This document shows positions 1 through 8,980 of a stretch of DNA of 64,000 nt, piece after piece. The DNA is from Sphingobacterium multivorum. GTDB taxonomy: Bacteria > Bacteroidota > Bacteroidia > Sphingobacteriales > Sphingobacteriaceae. The notes under the pieces were generated by a model. The model was not told the DNA's origin. It saw only the letters and a list, made by a program, of their open reading frames with translations, and did no database searches. The stretch is taken from assembly GCF_039511225.1 (NCBI RefSeq), contig NZ_CP154261.1, forward strand, positions 2,480,001-2,544,000, read 5' to 3'. The translations under genes were made by a program, and so were the position numbers. The first letter of the stretch is position 1. Each line of letters opens with the position of its first letter.

Positions 1-2
1 AA

Positions 3-959
3 GTACTGCAGATCAACATTTGGCAGGAGGGGACTGTTGTGCTCAATGGGTTTCCTGCGATTGCAAACGAAATTATTGCCAAGCATGCAGATGTCGTTCT
101 CTTTAGTGAAGTCCGTAATTACAAGGGAACAGATTTTATTCAGCGTATACTAACGGAACTCAAAACTAAGGGGGCTATATATTTTGGCCAGTCTAGTGAT
201 GCAAAATTGGATGTCGGTTTTATTTCCAAATATCCGATTGAATCACAACATGCGCTTTATGAAAAAGATAGTACCATGGGCGGTGTTTTAAAAAGTAAGA
301 TCAAGATTGGGAAGCGTTTTTTTGTATGCTATTCTTTACACTTGGACTACACAAATTATGCCTGCTACTTGCCACGTGGTTACGATGGTGTGACCTGGAA
401 GAAGTTAGATCGTCCTATTTCAGGGGTGGGTACCATTATTGAGGCTAATCGTAAAAGCAAACGTGATGAGGCTATCCAGGATATCCTGAGCGACGTAGAA
501 AAAGAGGATCAATCACAATCGTTTATTATTGCAGGTGATTTTAATGAGCCTTCACATTTGGATTGGACATTGGCAACAAAAGATCTTTTTGACCATCATG
601 GAGCAGTGGTTCCCTGGGACTGTTCGGTTTTATTGGAAAAAGCCGGATTTATAGATAGTTTCCGTCAATTATATCCTAACCCGGTTACTCATCCTGGTTT
701 TACCTATCCGGCTTTCAACAAAGATGTTCCTATGGAAAAATTGGCATGGGCACCCACAGCGGATGATCGAGATCGGATCGACTATGTTTATTACCGTAGC
801 AAAAAACCGTTGAAACCATTAAAAGCTAACGTTGTCGGTCCGGAACAAACCGTAAAATATGGACGGAAGCAGGAAAAAGATAGTGAAGATAACTTCCTAC
901 TTCCCGAAGGTGTGTGGCCAACCGATCATAAAGCGATGTTGGTTGTATTTAAATTTTAA
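3..959 (+). CDS. Endonuclease/exonuclease/phosphatase family protein (5' partial)
   Basis: This is a divalent-metal-dependent hydrolase of the EEP superfamily (DNase I/sphingomyelinase fold); its substrate cannot be told from sequence. The frame is open to the left edge of the window, reading LQINIWQEG before the first possible GTG at base 39. That segment is the usual first strand of the fold, so the true start lies outside the window. Visible family motifs are a Glu in LFSEVRN, the GDFNEPSH metal/catalytic block, DRIDYVYY, and the C-terminal PTDHKAMLVVF block with the catalytic Asp-His pair. The catalytic set therefore looks complete and the C terminus is intact. It could be a secreted phosphodiesterase, but the signal peptide region is not visible. 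Confidence 0.82.
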   Translation, partial: VLQINIWQEGTVVLNGFPAIANEIIAKHADVVLFSEVRNYKGTDFIQRILTELKTKGAIYFGQSSDAKLDVGFISKYPIESQHALYEKDSTMGGVLKSKIKIGKRFFVCYSLHLDYTNYACYLPRGYDGVTWKKLDRPISGVGTIIEANRKSKRDEAIQDILSDVEKEDQSQSFIIAGDFNEPSHLDWTLATKDLFDHHGAVVPWDCSVLLEKAGFIDSFRQLYPNPVTHPGFTYPAFNKDVPMEKLAWAPTADDRDRIDYVYYRSKKPLKPLKANVVGPEQTVKYGRKQEKDSEDNFLLPEGVWPTDHKAMLVVFKF

Positions 960-1112
960 TGCATTAATAGCCATCGGAAATATTGCGAAAAGACTGCAAG
1001 GAGCTACGAATGATAATTGATCTGCAGCGAATTATAGTTGCTTCAATTTTCAGTAGGTTTTACAGTTAAATTTGGGTTTAAAATAATAATTTATTGTAAA
1101 CACATCAAGCTC

Positions 1113-1772
1113 ATGAAAAAGATTAAAAGGGTGGTTTTAGTTGTTCTGGTCCTATGCGTAGTAGCCCTGGTTGTTGTGGTGTTAACCAACAGCAATATAA
1201 CGGCTAAAACAGAGTCGGCGATTTTTACCGAACTCACCGATGTGCCAAGAACCAAGGTAGCCATTATTTTTGGTGCTGGTATCAATGGTGATCAGCCAAG
1301 TAGGTATCTGAAAGATAGACTCGATGCCGGGATTTCGTTGTATAAAAACCACAAAGTGGATAAAATATTGTTGTCAGGAGACAACGGAAGAGACGAGTAC
1401 GATGAGCTTAGCGTAATGAAGTTGTACTGTCAGAAAAATGGTATCGATACCACAAAAATTTACATCGATTATGCTGGGTTCGATAGCTACTCGACCATGT
1501 ACCGGGCAAAATATATATTTAATGTTGATACGGCAATTTTGGTATCTCAAAAATATCATCTAAATAGATGTGTTTATCTGGGTGATAAATTGGGCATAAA
1601 ATCATTCGGTTATAGTGCGGATCGAGGAGTTTATCAGGGATATAAATACTATGCATTTAGAGAAAAACTATCGGTTGCGAAAGCCGTTTTGGATATCATG
1701 AGAAATAGAAAACCAAAGTATTTAGGTAAGCAGGTTGATGTAAACGGAACATCGAATTATACGAAAGAATAA
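1113..1772 (+). CDS. SanA/YdcF-like DUF218 family membrane-anchored protein
   Basis: The 219-residue protein has one N-terminal membrane segment (about residues 5-28, rich in Val and Leu) followed by a DUF218 domain. The family signatures are AIIFGAGINGDQPS, DRLDAGISLY, KILLSGDNG, DELSVMK, DYAGFDSYSTMYRAKYIF and SQKYHLNRCVYL. SanA and ElyC of E. coli belong to this family and affect envelope barrier function and peptidoglycan precursor handling, but the biochemical activity is unsettled. I chose ATG 1113, giving MKKIKR and then the membrane helix. An in-frame ATG at 1038 would add a 25-residue tail without family character. The gene appears to stand alone. Confidence 0.82.
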   Translation: MKKIKRVVLVVLVLCVVALVVVVLTNSNITAKTESAIFTELTDVPRTKVAIIFGAGINGDQPSRYLKDRLDAGISLYKNHKVDKILLSGDNGRDEYDELSVMKLYCQKNGIDTTKIYIDYAGFDSYSTMYRAKYIFNVDTAILVSQKYHLNRCVYLGDKLGIKSFGYSADRGVYQGYKYYAFREKLSVAKAVLDIMRNRKPKYLGKQVDVNGTSNYTKE

Positions 1773-1952
1773 GTTATAAGATTTTGTAGGCCCGATTGTA
1801 TTTGATAAACCAATTTCCGATAGCTTAAAAAGGGCTTGTAATGATGGCTGTACTTACATAATGTAAATGATAGGCTTGCGTTGGAATATGGTGGTGTCGC
1901 GATAGGAAATCAATGCTTTTATAATTTAGAATAGGTAGAAAGGACACGCTGT

Positions 1953-2315
1953 ATGAAATTGATCATTAAAATCTTACTATTTGTCATGCATCTCATTTGC
2001 TTTTGGGCAAGCTAAAATGAGACAATTAAACGATCTGATTAATAAGGATGAAGACGGCATAAAGTTAAGTCTTGGCTTGGAAAGATGCTGCGTTATAACT
2101 GGGCACCGACAGGCCGCATGCCCCAAACGGTGATTGCCATTTGTTATAACGATACCAGTGACGATTTCTTTTGTCCTTTTTTCGAAAAAGTTGTTCCTGT
2201 GCGAAAATTATATAGTCCCGATGCAAGTAGCGAAGATTGGGTGCTGCAAACGATCTATCGCTGTAAAAAACCTAAGCAGGACTTTAACAAAATGAAAGAT
2301 TTGTTTAAAAGTTGA
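1953..2315 (+). pseudogene. Decayed secreted-protein gene (multiple frameshifts)
   Basis: A signal-peptide-like start (MKLIIKILLFVMHLICF) begins at ATG 1953 but hits a stop after about 20 codons. In another frame the sequence continues as FGQAKMRQLNDLINKDEDG and onward, which fits a signal-peptidase site and a mature N terminus. The last 76 codons (2085-2315, containing YNWAPTGRMPQTVIAICYND) return to the first frame. The natural reading therefore crosses two frameshifts, near 2000 and near 2080. I do not recognise the family. Bases 1773-1952 hold nothing I can assign. Alternatively, only the 76-codon piece could be a short gene with no relation to the upstream sequence. Confidence 0.4.
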
Positions 2316-2382
2316 ATATTTGAATACGCATGCTGCTTACTTTATTTGGCTGGGCTGCAAGAAGTATAAAATTGTATTAAGA

Positions 2383-2411
2383 AGGGGCTATCTAACCTTT
2401 AGATAACCCCT
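2383..2411 (-). terminator. Hairpin terminator after GAPDH
   Basis: A 13-base arm AGGGGCTATCTAA (2383-2395) pairs with TTAGATAACCCCT (2399-2411) with one mismatch and a three-base loop. It lies 30 bases past the GAPDH stop. On the minus strand it is followed by a moderately T-rich tract. Confidence 0.6.
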
Positions 2412-2440
2412 CGCACGTTAAGTTTTTCGTTGCTATTGCG

Positions 2441-3424
2441 CTAAATCGATTGAATTTGTCTAATCATTTGGTTGGTAAATCCCCATTCGTTGTCGTACCA
2501 AGCCATCACTTTTACCAGATCGCCATCGACAACTCGAGTCATTTCTAGATCTACTGTCGCTGCGAATGGACTTTTGATAATATCGGTAGATACCAGGGGC
2601 TCATCAGTCACCGTAAGCACCTTTTTATAACGATCAGTTTTTGATTCTTCGCTCAAGATTTGGTTGATCTCTTCGATTGTGGTGGGCCTTTCTGCAATAA
2701 ACGTAATATCGGAAATGGATCCTACTGGAACAGGCACCCTCACAGCTATACCGTCAAACTTTCCGGCGTATTGCGGAAGTGCTTTTGTCGTCGCTATTGC
2801 AGCACCAGTGGCCGCGGGGGCAAGGTTAATGCCTGCAGCCCTTCCCATACGTGGTTCTTTTTTTGATGGAGCATCGACCAATGCCTGTGAAGCCGTATAA
2901 CCGTGTGTGGTATTTAGTATTGCTTTTTTTATTCCCAGTCTTCTACCCAATATTTCGATTACTGGACTTATATTGTTGGTCGTACAGCTTGCGCACGAAA
3001 AAACAGAAACCCTGCCATCTTCAGTATTTACCCCATGGACCACTGTCGGCGTATCTTTAGTAGGACCCGAGATGACGACAAATTTTGCTCCAGAGGCCAA
3101 ATGTTTTTCGGCGTCCGCTTTGTTGGTGAAAATGCCCGTACTTTCTATAACGATATCCGCTTGAATATCTTTCCAAGGTAACTTTTCGATCTCCCTGATA
3201 CTTGTATATTTAATCGGTTTTCCATCGACCACAAGTGTATCTCCCTCGATGTGCACATCTCTTTCATATTTCCCATAGTTACTATCGTATTTAAGCAGAT
3301 ATGCAGCGTTTTCAATACTCATCAGATCATTGATTCCAACGACCTCAAGATCGACAGTTTCTGTTATTATTTTTAAGGCAGCACGTCCGATGCGGCCAAA
3401 TCCATTAATTGCTATCTTTTTCAT
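2441..3424 (-). CDS. gap: Glyceraldehyde-3-phosphate dehydrogenase
   Basis: This 327-residue NAD(P)-dependent enzyme converts glyceraldehyde-3-phosphate to 1,3-bisphosphoglycerate in glycolysis or gluconeogenesis in the cytoplasm. The N-terminal Rossmann motif is INGFGRIGR. The active-site block reads CASCTTNNISP with the catalytic Cys at residue 147, where most family members have NASCTTNCLAP. The later NTTHGYTASQ, GRAAGINLAPAATGAA, RVPVPVGS and WYDNEWGFTNQM blocks are all present, so the enzyme should be active. The Asp in GINDL at the cofactor site favours NAD. No other glycolytic gene is adjacent. Bacteroidota genomes often carry two GAPDH genes, so this could be the housekeeping or the anabolic copy. 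Confidence 0.95.
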   Translation of the reverse strand: MKKIAINGFGRIGRAALKIITETVDLEVVGINDLMSIENAAYLLKYDSNYGKYERDVHIEGDTLVVDGKPIKYTSIREIEKLPWKDIQADIVIESTGIFTNKADAEKHLASGAKFVVISGPTKDTPTVVHGVNTEDGRVSVFSCASCTTNNISPVIEILGRRLGIKKAILNTTHGYTASQALVDAPSKKEPRMGRAAGINLAPAATGAAIATTKALPQYAGKFDGIAVRVPVPVGSISDITFIAERPTTIEEINQILSEESKTDRYKKVLTVTDEPLVSTDIIKSPFAATVDLEMTRVVDGDLVKVMAWYDNEWGFTNQMIRQIQSI

Positions 3425-3671
3425 CCTATTTCTTTTAAATCTGTTTATACGATTTCTTTTGTTTTTTTGTATAAACTAAGTTCCTTTATTTTTCGAAAAA
3501 AAAGATTGACGTGGATCAAGAATTTGCTTTAGCTACCGTTACCCCGTTAGTTTTCAAGGATTAGACGTCAATTTCAGCTGGCCTGAAATTTATCGACATA
3601 GAACTATGACACAGCTCTGACAATAATGCGCAGACCAAAATCAATACAGCGGGACGGTAAAAATTTATTCC

Positions 3672-4451
3672 TCACTTCGTTTTAAATTCCGTAGGCCTCA
3701 TGTTGGTAAGCAGATAAAAGTTATTGCTGAAAGCCGCTATATTTGAATAACCAATTTCGTAGGCAATCTCAGTCATATTCAAATCTGTATCGTTGATTAA
3801 TTCCATTGCCTTAATAATCCGTAGCATTTTTAAATACTGAACAAATGTAATGTGCAGTTTATGCTGGAATAATCGGGTGAGACTACGAACACTCATTCCC
3901 GATTGCTGCGCAATCATTGCTAAGCTTAGATTTTCATTTAACCTATTTCTAAAACTGTCGATTATGGTATTGAGCCTTTGATCGTCTGTTGTTGGAAGTT
4001 GAATGGAGAATTTTTTGAGACTTTCTTTTGATAGTAGGCCTTTTAGCGTAATTAAAAATTCAAATTCCCACGAACCTTTGTAATAATCACCTTGCCACTT
4101 CTCACTAAATGAAAGCATCTCTGCCAGCAGCCTACTCACGGGATAAATGCCCAACTCCTCATAAAAATTACCAGCACTTTCCTCCGGAAAATAAATATTG
4201 ATAATAAACAGGTCCTGGGTGTTGAACATCAAGTTGTGCCGATAGTTTTTTGGTATCCAGATATAATGATTTGAGGGAATATAGAAATCCTTTTCGTCAG
4301 TCTGCAGGTAAGCAATCCCGCCATAGACCAATAACAACTGAGCCTTCTTGTGCTGGTGGGCAGGTAAACGTTGTTCCGTCTGCTGTCGCATCACCAGGAT
4401 AGAATCAGGATTTTGATCAACAATATGTATGATTTGGCTCAGAATTTCCAT
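3672..4451 (-). CDS. AraC family transcriptional regulator (efflux operon)
   Basis: The 259-residue protein has an N-terminal cupin-like sensor (HQHKKAQLLLVYGG, then IPKNYRHNL) and a C-terminal double helix-turn-helix of about 95 residues. The HTH part contains LSLAMIAQQSGMSVRSLTRLFQ and MTEIAYEIGYSNIAAFSNNF, typical of AraC/XylS activators. It is transcribed divergently from the small-protein/TolC/HlyD/MFS operon, with 89 bases between the two starts. By the usual layout it should control that operon. The inducing ligand is unknown. The other cupin-AraC protein, at 44406-45182, has a similar size and layout. Confidence 0.88.
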   Translation of the reverse strand: MEILSQIIHIVDQNPDSILVMRQQTEQRLPAHQHKKAQLLLVYGGIAYLQTDEKDFYIPSNHYIWIPKNYRHNLMFNTQDLFIINIYFPEESAGNFYEELGIYPVSRLLAEMLSFSEKWQGDYYKGSWEFEFLITLKGLLSKESLKKFSIQLPTTDDQRLNTIIDSFRNRLNENLSLAMIAQQSGMSVRSLTRLFQHKLHITFVQYLKMLRIIKAMELINDTDLNMTEIAYEIGYSNIAAFSNNFYLLTNMRPTEFKTK

Positions 4452-4540
4452 ATGGCCAAATTTAACAAATATTAGGCTAATTATATAAAATGATACTTCG
4501 CCATACTGGATACTTTTGCTAAGTAATAAGTAAAGTCATT

Positions 4541-4792
4541 ATGAAACATAAAATCATAACACCGCGCAAAGATTTTAAACTTGAAACAAAAGCTCAAAAG
4601 TCTGCTGATAAATTACATCATTCAGATGAAGGAATTGACAGTGCAAATATCTTTTGGTTTGCTTATGGGTATAACTATGCTTTTATGCCAATGGTAGATT
4701 TAACTTTTGCTTTTGATGAATTGAAAAAGATTGTAAAACCATGGCTAGTAAAAAGAAAGAAATATATAAACAAAACCGATGAAACAATATAA
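4541..4792 (+). CDS. Small hypothetical protein leading the efflux operon
   Basis: This is an 83-residue protein without signal peptide or membrane helix and with a basic C terminus (KPWLVKRKKYINK). Its stop overlaps the start of the TolC-like gene by 14 bases, which suggests translational coupling. It is the first gene of the efflux operon facing the AraC regulator. I do not recognise the family. The middle, SANIFWFAYGYNYAFMPMVD, is aromatic-rich. It may be a genuine small operon member or a spurious frame. The tight overlap and the in-register position argue for real. Confidence 0.5.
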   Translation: MKHKIITPRKDFKLETKAQKSADKLHHSDEGIDSANIFWFAYGYNYAFMPMVDLTFAFDELKKIVKPWLVKRKKYINKTDETI

Positions 4793-6113
4793 AATAGTCC
4801 CGATTTTGGGTATCATGCTAGCGCTGTTTACACAATCTCTTTATGCCCAGCATACAGAAAATGTGCCGATGTTAAGCTTAGAAGAAATTTGGAAAGTAGC
4901 CGAAAAGAATAACCGTCAACTGAAACTATCCGATCTAAAACTTCAGCAAAGTAATTTAGAAATATTGGAAGCGAAAGACCATTTGTTGCCTGAGCTTTTT
5001 GTTGGTGGGGATGTAAAACTCAATTCCAAATTCCTGATCTATGACAATGGATTGTTTTCTTCTCCGCAGGATGTGCCTGTAAAAGGTTATGGTTACAGCG
5101 TGGGTTACAACCTGAACGTCAATCTTTACAATGGTGGTAAGGACAAAAGAAACATCGCCATGAAAAAGGAAGAGGCGATACGTACACAATATGAAGTCGA
5201 TCTGCAAAAACACAGTGTAAAATACAATGTTGCAGCGGCTTACTTTGATCTGTATAAGTTTCTGCATTTCCAGGATTTTCTTGCTGCAGAAATTGAAGCC
5301 GAAAAAAAACAATTGACACTGGTAGCAAGCTTGCATAAAAATGGCACCGTGCTAAAGAGCGATGTACTAAGAACCTCCGTGAAATTAGCGCAACTGGAAC
5401 TCAGCCTTTCTGATGTTGCAAAGAAGATTGAAATCGCTAAACAGCGACTCAATATTCTGATGGGGAATGAAAATGATGCTGAGCTTGCAATAAAATACCA
5501 AGATACAATCGAGTTAGAGGCTATCACTCAAGGTGGTTACAAGGATTATGTAGACATCGCTTTAAACAAATCTCCGGAGTACAACATCGTGCATAGCGAT
5601 ATTAAATTGAGCGAAATGAACATCAAGCAGGTAAAAGCGACGTTGTTACCCAAAATCTCCTTGTATTCAACTTACAATTACACCTATCCGCAGATTTCAT
5701 TTTATCCATATTCTAATGATCTATGGGGATTTGGTCAGACCGGGATCAAAGTCCAGTTTCCTATTGATAATCTCTACAAAAGTAAGCATTCTATCGCTCA
5801 TGCTCAAGTAATCAGTAATGAGGCAAGAGAAAAAGCAAATATTAAAAAAGAGGAGATCTACCTTGAGGTAAAAGAGGCTTATTTACAGCAAAAACAGGCC
5901 TTGGAAAGCATGGAAACAGCGGAGCAAAATATCATTAAAACCGCCGAAACTGCTCGTGTTATCAGAAGTAGCTACTTAAACCAGGAATCCCTTCTGACCG
6001 ATCTTCTGGAAGCCGAAAATGCTTTGTTAGAAGCTAAATTTAATCTGACAACAGCACAAACAAACGTCAAACTTACGCATATCAGGCTATTGGCAATTAT
6101 CGGAATTCTTTAA
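4779..6113 (+). CDS. TolC family outer-membrane efflux protein
   Basis: The 444-residue outer-membrane channel subunit of a tripartite exporter carries a signal peptide (about residues 1-24, ending SLYAQ). It then has two long alpha-hairpin halves typical of the OEP repeat. Visible signs are LSLEEIWKVAEKNNRQLKLS at the mature N terminus, the Leu/Ala/Gln-rich helices, VGYNLNVNLYNGGK in the first beta-strand pair, and the matching IKVQFPI strands in the second half. The C-terminal LLTDLLEAENALLEAKFNLTTAQ block is characteristic. It lies 10 bases ahead of the HlyD-like gene and should form the trans-envelope pump with the next two genes. Confidence 0.92.
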   Translation: MKQYKIVPILGIMLALFTQSLYAQHTENVPMLSLEEIWKVAEKNNRQLKLSDLKLQQSNLEILEAKDHLLPELFVGGDVKLNSKFLIYDNGLFSSPQDVPVKGYGYSVGYNLNVNLYNGGKDKRNIAMKKEEAIRTQYEVDLQKHSVKYNVAAAYFDLYKFLHFQDFLAAEIEAEKKQLTLVASLHKNGTVLKSDVLRTSVKLAQLELSLSDVAKKIEIAKQRLNILMGNENDAELAIKYQDTIELEAITQGGYKDYVDIALNKSPEYNIVHSDIKLSEMNIKQVKATLLPKISLYSTYNYTYPQISFYPYSNDLWGFGQTGIKVQFPIDNLYKSKHSIAHAQVISNEAREKANIKKEEIYLEVKEAYLQQKQALESMETAEQNIIKTAETARVIRSSYLNQESLLTDLLEAENALLEAKFNLTTAQTNVKLTHIRLLAIIGIL

Positions 6114-6123
6114 TACAAATATC

Positions 6124-7170
6124 ATGAACAAAAATAAAACAGATAAAATTGTTGTTAACCTAACCAAATGGCTCGGTATCACATTATTCGTGGGAATTAT
6201 TATTTGGGCAGCTGTTTATTTCTTCGAAGGATATCGCTATGAACAGACCAACGACGCTCAGATTGATGCCTATCTTTCCCCGATAAACGCAAAAGTAGGG
6301 GGCTATATCCGTAAAATATATTATAAAGACAACCAGCAGGTAAAAAAAGGCGATACCCTTGTAGTGATCGAACAGGACGAGTACGGGTTAAAGAGAGATG
6401 CTGCGTCAGCAGAACTCATGAGCGCGCAAGCCAAATTACCGATCTTGGCAGCAAGTGAGGAAACGCAGGTTAAAAGCATTGCCGTCATTAAGGCCCAATT
6501 GGAAGGTGCTAAAGCACGATTGAACCAGCAGCAAAAAGAATTTGACCGCTATAAAAATCTACTGGCGGACGAATCGACAACACAACAAAAATTCGACAAC
6601 ATCAGTGCTACTTTATCCATCACCCAATCAGATTATGACCAGACCAAAGCTTCTTTACACGTCGCTGAATCCAAATTAAATGATTTCAGGGTACAGCACA
6701 ATGCAATAGAGGCAGAAATAAAGATCAAAGAAGCACTTCTCAAAAGGCAAGAGTTGGATATTAGATATGCCGTTATCACAGCACCTTTTGATGGACAAAT
6801 TGGGAAAAAGACCATTCAGGCGGGACAACTGATACAGCCCGGACAGACATTGGCATTCTTAGTGAACAGAGCCGAGGAAAAGTGGGTAATGGCAAATTTT
6901 AAGGAAACACAGATTGGGAAATTCAAAATCGGTCAAGCGGTATCTATTGAAGTCGATGCTTTTCCGAATGAAAAATTCAAAGGTACTATCGAGTCCCTTT
7001 CGCCAACCACAGGATCCCGGTATTCGCTGCTTCCGCCGGATAATGCTACCGGTAATTTTGTTAAAATCATCCAACGTATTCCAGTTCGGATTAAATTGAC
7101 CGATACGCCCGAAAGATTAACCAAGCTTTCTGCCGGAATGAATGCGAATGTTTATGTTTTAAAAAACTAA
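6124..7170 (+). CDS. HlyD/EmrA family periplasmic adaptor
   Basis: The 348-residue membrane fusion protein links an inner-membrane MFS pump to the TolC-like channel. It has one N-terminal membrane helix (about residues 16-36) and then a split biotinyl-lipoyl domain (AQIDAYLSPINAKVGGYI at one end, ITAPFDGQIGKKTIQAGQ at the other). Between the halves is a long coiled-coil hairpin of about 110 residues rich in Ala, Lys and Gln. The C-terminal beta-barrel region contains WVMANFKETQIG and IPVRIKL, as in EmrA. It is three bases upstream of the MFS gene. The EmrA-like layout suggests drug or amphiphile export. Confidence 0.92.
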   Translation: MNKNKTDKIVVNLTKWLGITLFVGIIIWAAVYFFEGYRYEQTNDAQIDAYLSPINAKVGGYIRKIYYKDNQQVKKGDTLVVIEQDEYGLKRDAASAELMSAQAKLPILAASEETQVKSIAVIKAQLEGAKARLNQQQKEFDRYKNLLADESTTQQKFDNISATLSITQSDYDQTKASLHVAESKLNDFRVQHNAIEAEIKIKEALLKRQELDIRYAVITAPFDGQIGKKTIQAGQLIQPGQTLAFLVNRAEEKWVMANFKETQIGKFKIGQAVSIEVDAFPNEKFKGTIESLSPTTGSRYSLLPPDNATGNFVKIIQRIPVRIKLTDTPERLTKLSAGMNANVYVLKN

Positions 7171-7172
7171 CG

Positions 7173-8762
7173 ATGCAAGTACACAAAATACCGATTTTTA
7201 AATCCTGGGTATCAGAATGGATGGCAAGGTCTGTCATATTTGCTATTCTCATGACCAGCCTGTTTAGTTTTGCCTTTTACGGAATTCCAGGTGCTGCAAT
7301 GGGATTTTACGGAATAGAAGCCACAGATGTACAATATGGTATGGTCGTTATCTATGGTTCAACCGTAGCTTTCCTGGCGCTGGATTTTAGAATTGTAAAG
7401 TATTTCGCACCACGGGAATATCTACTACTGGCACTTGCGGTAAATGTGCTATGTGCTGTGGTCTGTTTTTATTTCAGAGATTGGATATTATTTGTTTTCT
7501 GTCAGTTTTTGCAGGGCATTACCTGTGCATTAATGTCGGGAATTGTGTCACAGCTTATTTTTCCAAGGTTACAGTCTGTACGTGCCCGTGTGATTGCTTA
7601 TAGTCTCCTTTATGGCAGTATACAAATAGCGGTACCATTTTACTCCATCTATATCAGTGTCATCCTTCATTTCTTTGACTTCAACTGGATATTCTACGGA
7701 TTTGTTATTGTAGTCATTATGCTGACAAGTGTTGTTTTACTTACCATGAACAGTAGGGCCCGGTTTACCAGAAAAATACCACTCTATCAGGTGGACTGGA
7801 TCGGCTATTTACTTTATGTGTCTTTTATCATGATCGTAGGATATATCCTTGTGTACGGACGACAATTGGGATGGTTTGATAGTTCATTAATCAGCACACT
7901 TTGTTTAGTTAATTTAATTATTCTTTCTCTTTTTATTAGCAGAGAATTAAAACTTAAAAGACCATTAATCAATTTACAGATCTTTAGGGCAAAGAATTTC
8001 ACTACAGGACTTTTGCTTCTTTTTACCTTTTATATTTTTAAAGGAAGTACTGGGCTAGCCTATGGTTATCTTGAAGCGATTTTAGGAAACCATCCACTGA
8101 GTACCATTCCGGTATGGATTGCGGTAATTGCTGGAACTACACTGAGTATGTTTATTACTTCTCGATTTGTCTTGATGGGGTATAACCTGATCAGGATGAT
8201 TATTATTGGTTTTGGCTTGATGGCATTATATTATGCCTATATGATACTATTTGTTTCTGTACAGGGCGAAACAACCGATTTCCTTTTGCCTATGTTTATG
8301 TATGGCGCGGCAACAGGGGTGTTGTTTGTTCCGATTGTTTCATTTACCGCCGCATCAGCGCCTTCGAAAATTGCCGTAAATGCCGCTCTGATTGGTATAT
8401 TTTCAAGGTTCATAGGATTTACAGCTAGTCTGGCACTTAATAACGAGCTTCAATTATTTGCAAAATCATCTGTAAGGGAAAAAGTTCGGGAATCACTCAC
8501 GGAGACGAACCCTCAGTTGCCTGTTACCTTGTTGGATATTCAGGCACAATACGCAAATGCAGGCAGCGATATATATACGTCTAAAATAGTATCCTCGGGC
8601 TACTTGAATCAGATGGTAGGTCAGCAGATATTGGCTCGTGCTATTAGGGATTATTATGATTTGATGTTAACAGGTTTAATTTTTGTCATTCTTATTTTAG
8701 TACTCTTCCCTCAAATTCAACATGTTGTTTTGAGACTAAGAAAGGGAAATGTTCCTTATTAA
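7173..8762 (+). CDS. MFS transporter, inner-membrane pump of the tripartite system
   Basis: This 529-residue protein has about 14 hydrophobic segments across its length and fits the DHA2-type permeases that work with EmrA-like adaptors. The classical motif-A and motif-C sequences are weak, so it belongs to a divergent branch often found with Bacteroidota HlyD/TolC operons. A soluble insertion lies near residues 430-480 (KSSVREKVRESLTETNPQLP), ahead of the last helix. Its start is nearly joined to the adaptor gene. The substrate cannot be predicted. The divergent AraC regulator suggests induction by a toxic small molecule. Confidence 0.85.
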   Translation: MQVHKIPIFKSWVSEWMARSVIFAILMTSLFSFAFYGIPGAAMGFYGIEATDVQYGMVVIYGSTVAFLALDFRIVKYFAPREYLLLALAVNVLCAVVCFYFRDWILFVFCQFLQGITCALMSGIVSQLIFPRLQSVRARVIAYSLLYGSIQIAVPFYSIYISVILHFFDFNWIFYGFVIVVIMLTSVVLLTMNSRARFTRKIPLYQVDWIGYLLYVSFIMIVGYILVYGRQLGWFDSSLISTLCLVNLIILSLFISRELKLKRPLINLQIFRAKNFTTGLLLLFTFYIFKGSTGLAYGYLEAILGNHPLSTIPVWIAVIAGTTLSMFITSRFVLMGYNLIRMIIIGFGLMALYYAYMILFVSVQGETTDFLLPMFMYGAATGVLFVPIVSFTAASAPSKIAVNAALIGIFSRFIGFTASLALNNELQLFAKSSVREKVRESLTETNPQLPVTLLDIQAQYANAGSDIYTSKIVSSGYLNQMVGQQILARAIRDYYDLMLTGLIFVILILVLFPQIQHVVLRLRKGNVPY

Positions 8763-8885
8763 GATATTGACATTTCAGAAATTATCATCGCGAAATATTC
8801 TCCAACAATGCGAAAAGAATCCGAGCGTTTAAATACGCATATTATGACACAGGTAGATGGAGAAATCCGAACAAAGAGAGCAACT

Positions 8886-8915
8886 TTTTTCAATAGTCAA
8901 TTATTGTTACTTTTG
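8886..8915 (+). promoter_or_regulatory. Bacteroidota-type promoter of the Crp/Fnr gene
   Basis: TACTTTTG at 8908-8915 matches the -7 consensus TAnnTTTG. A TTTT stretch at 8886-8889 stands in the -33 position, 18 bases away. Transcription would begin near 8922, giving a leader of about 60 bases before ATG 8981. This rests on motif match only. Confidence 0.42.
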
Positions 8916-8980
8916 TATGCTGGATTTGGTATGGCCCCGAGTTTTTTTAAGAACAGCAATAGAAGACACAATATGATGAT

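Noticed and set aside
2660..3164. Several plus-strand frames inside the GAPDH gene
   Set aside because: They are antisense shadows of a well-supported enzyme gene.
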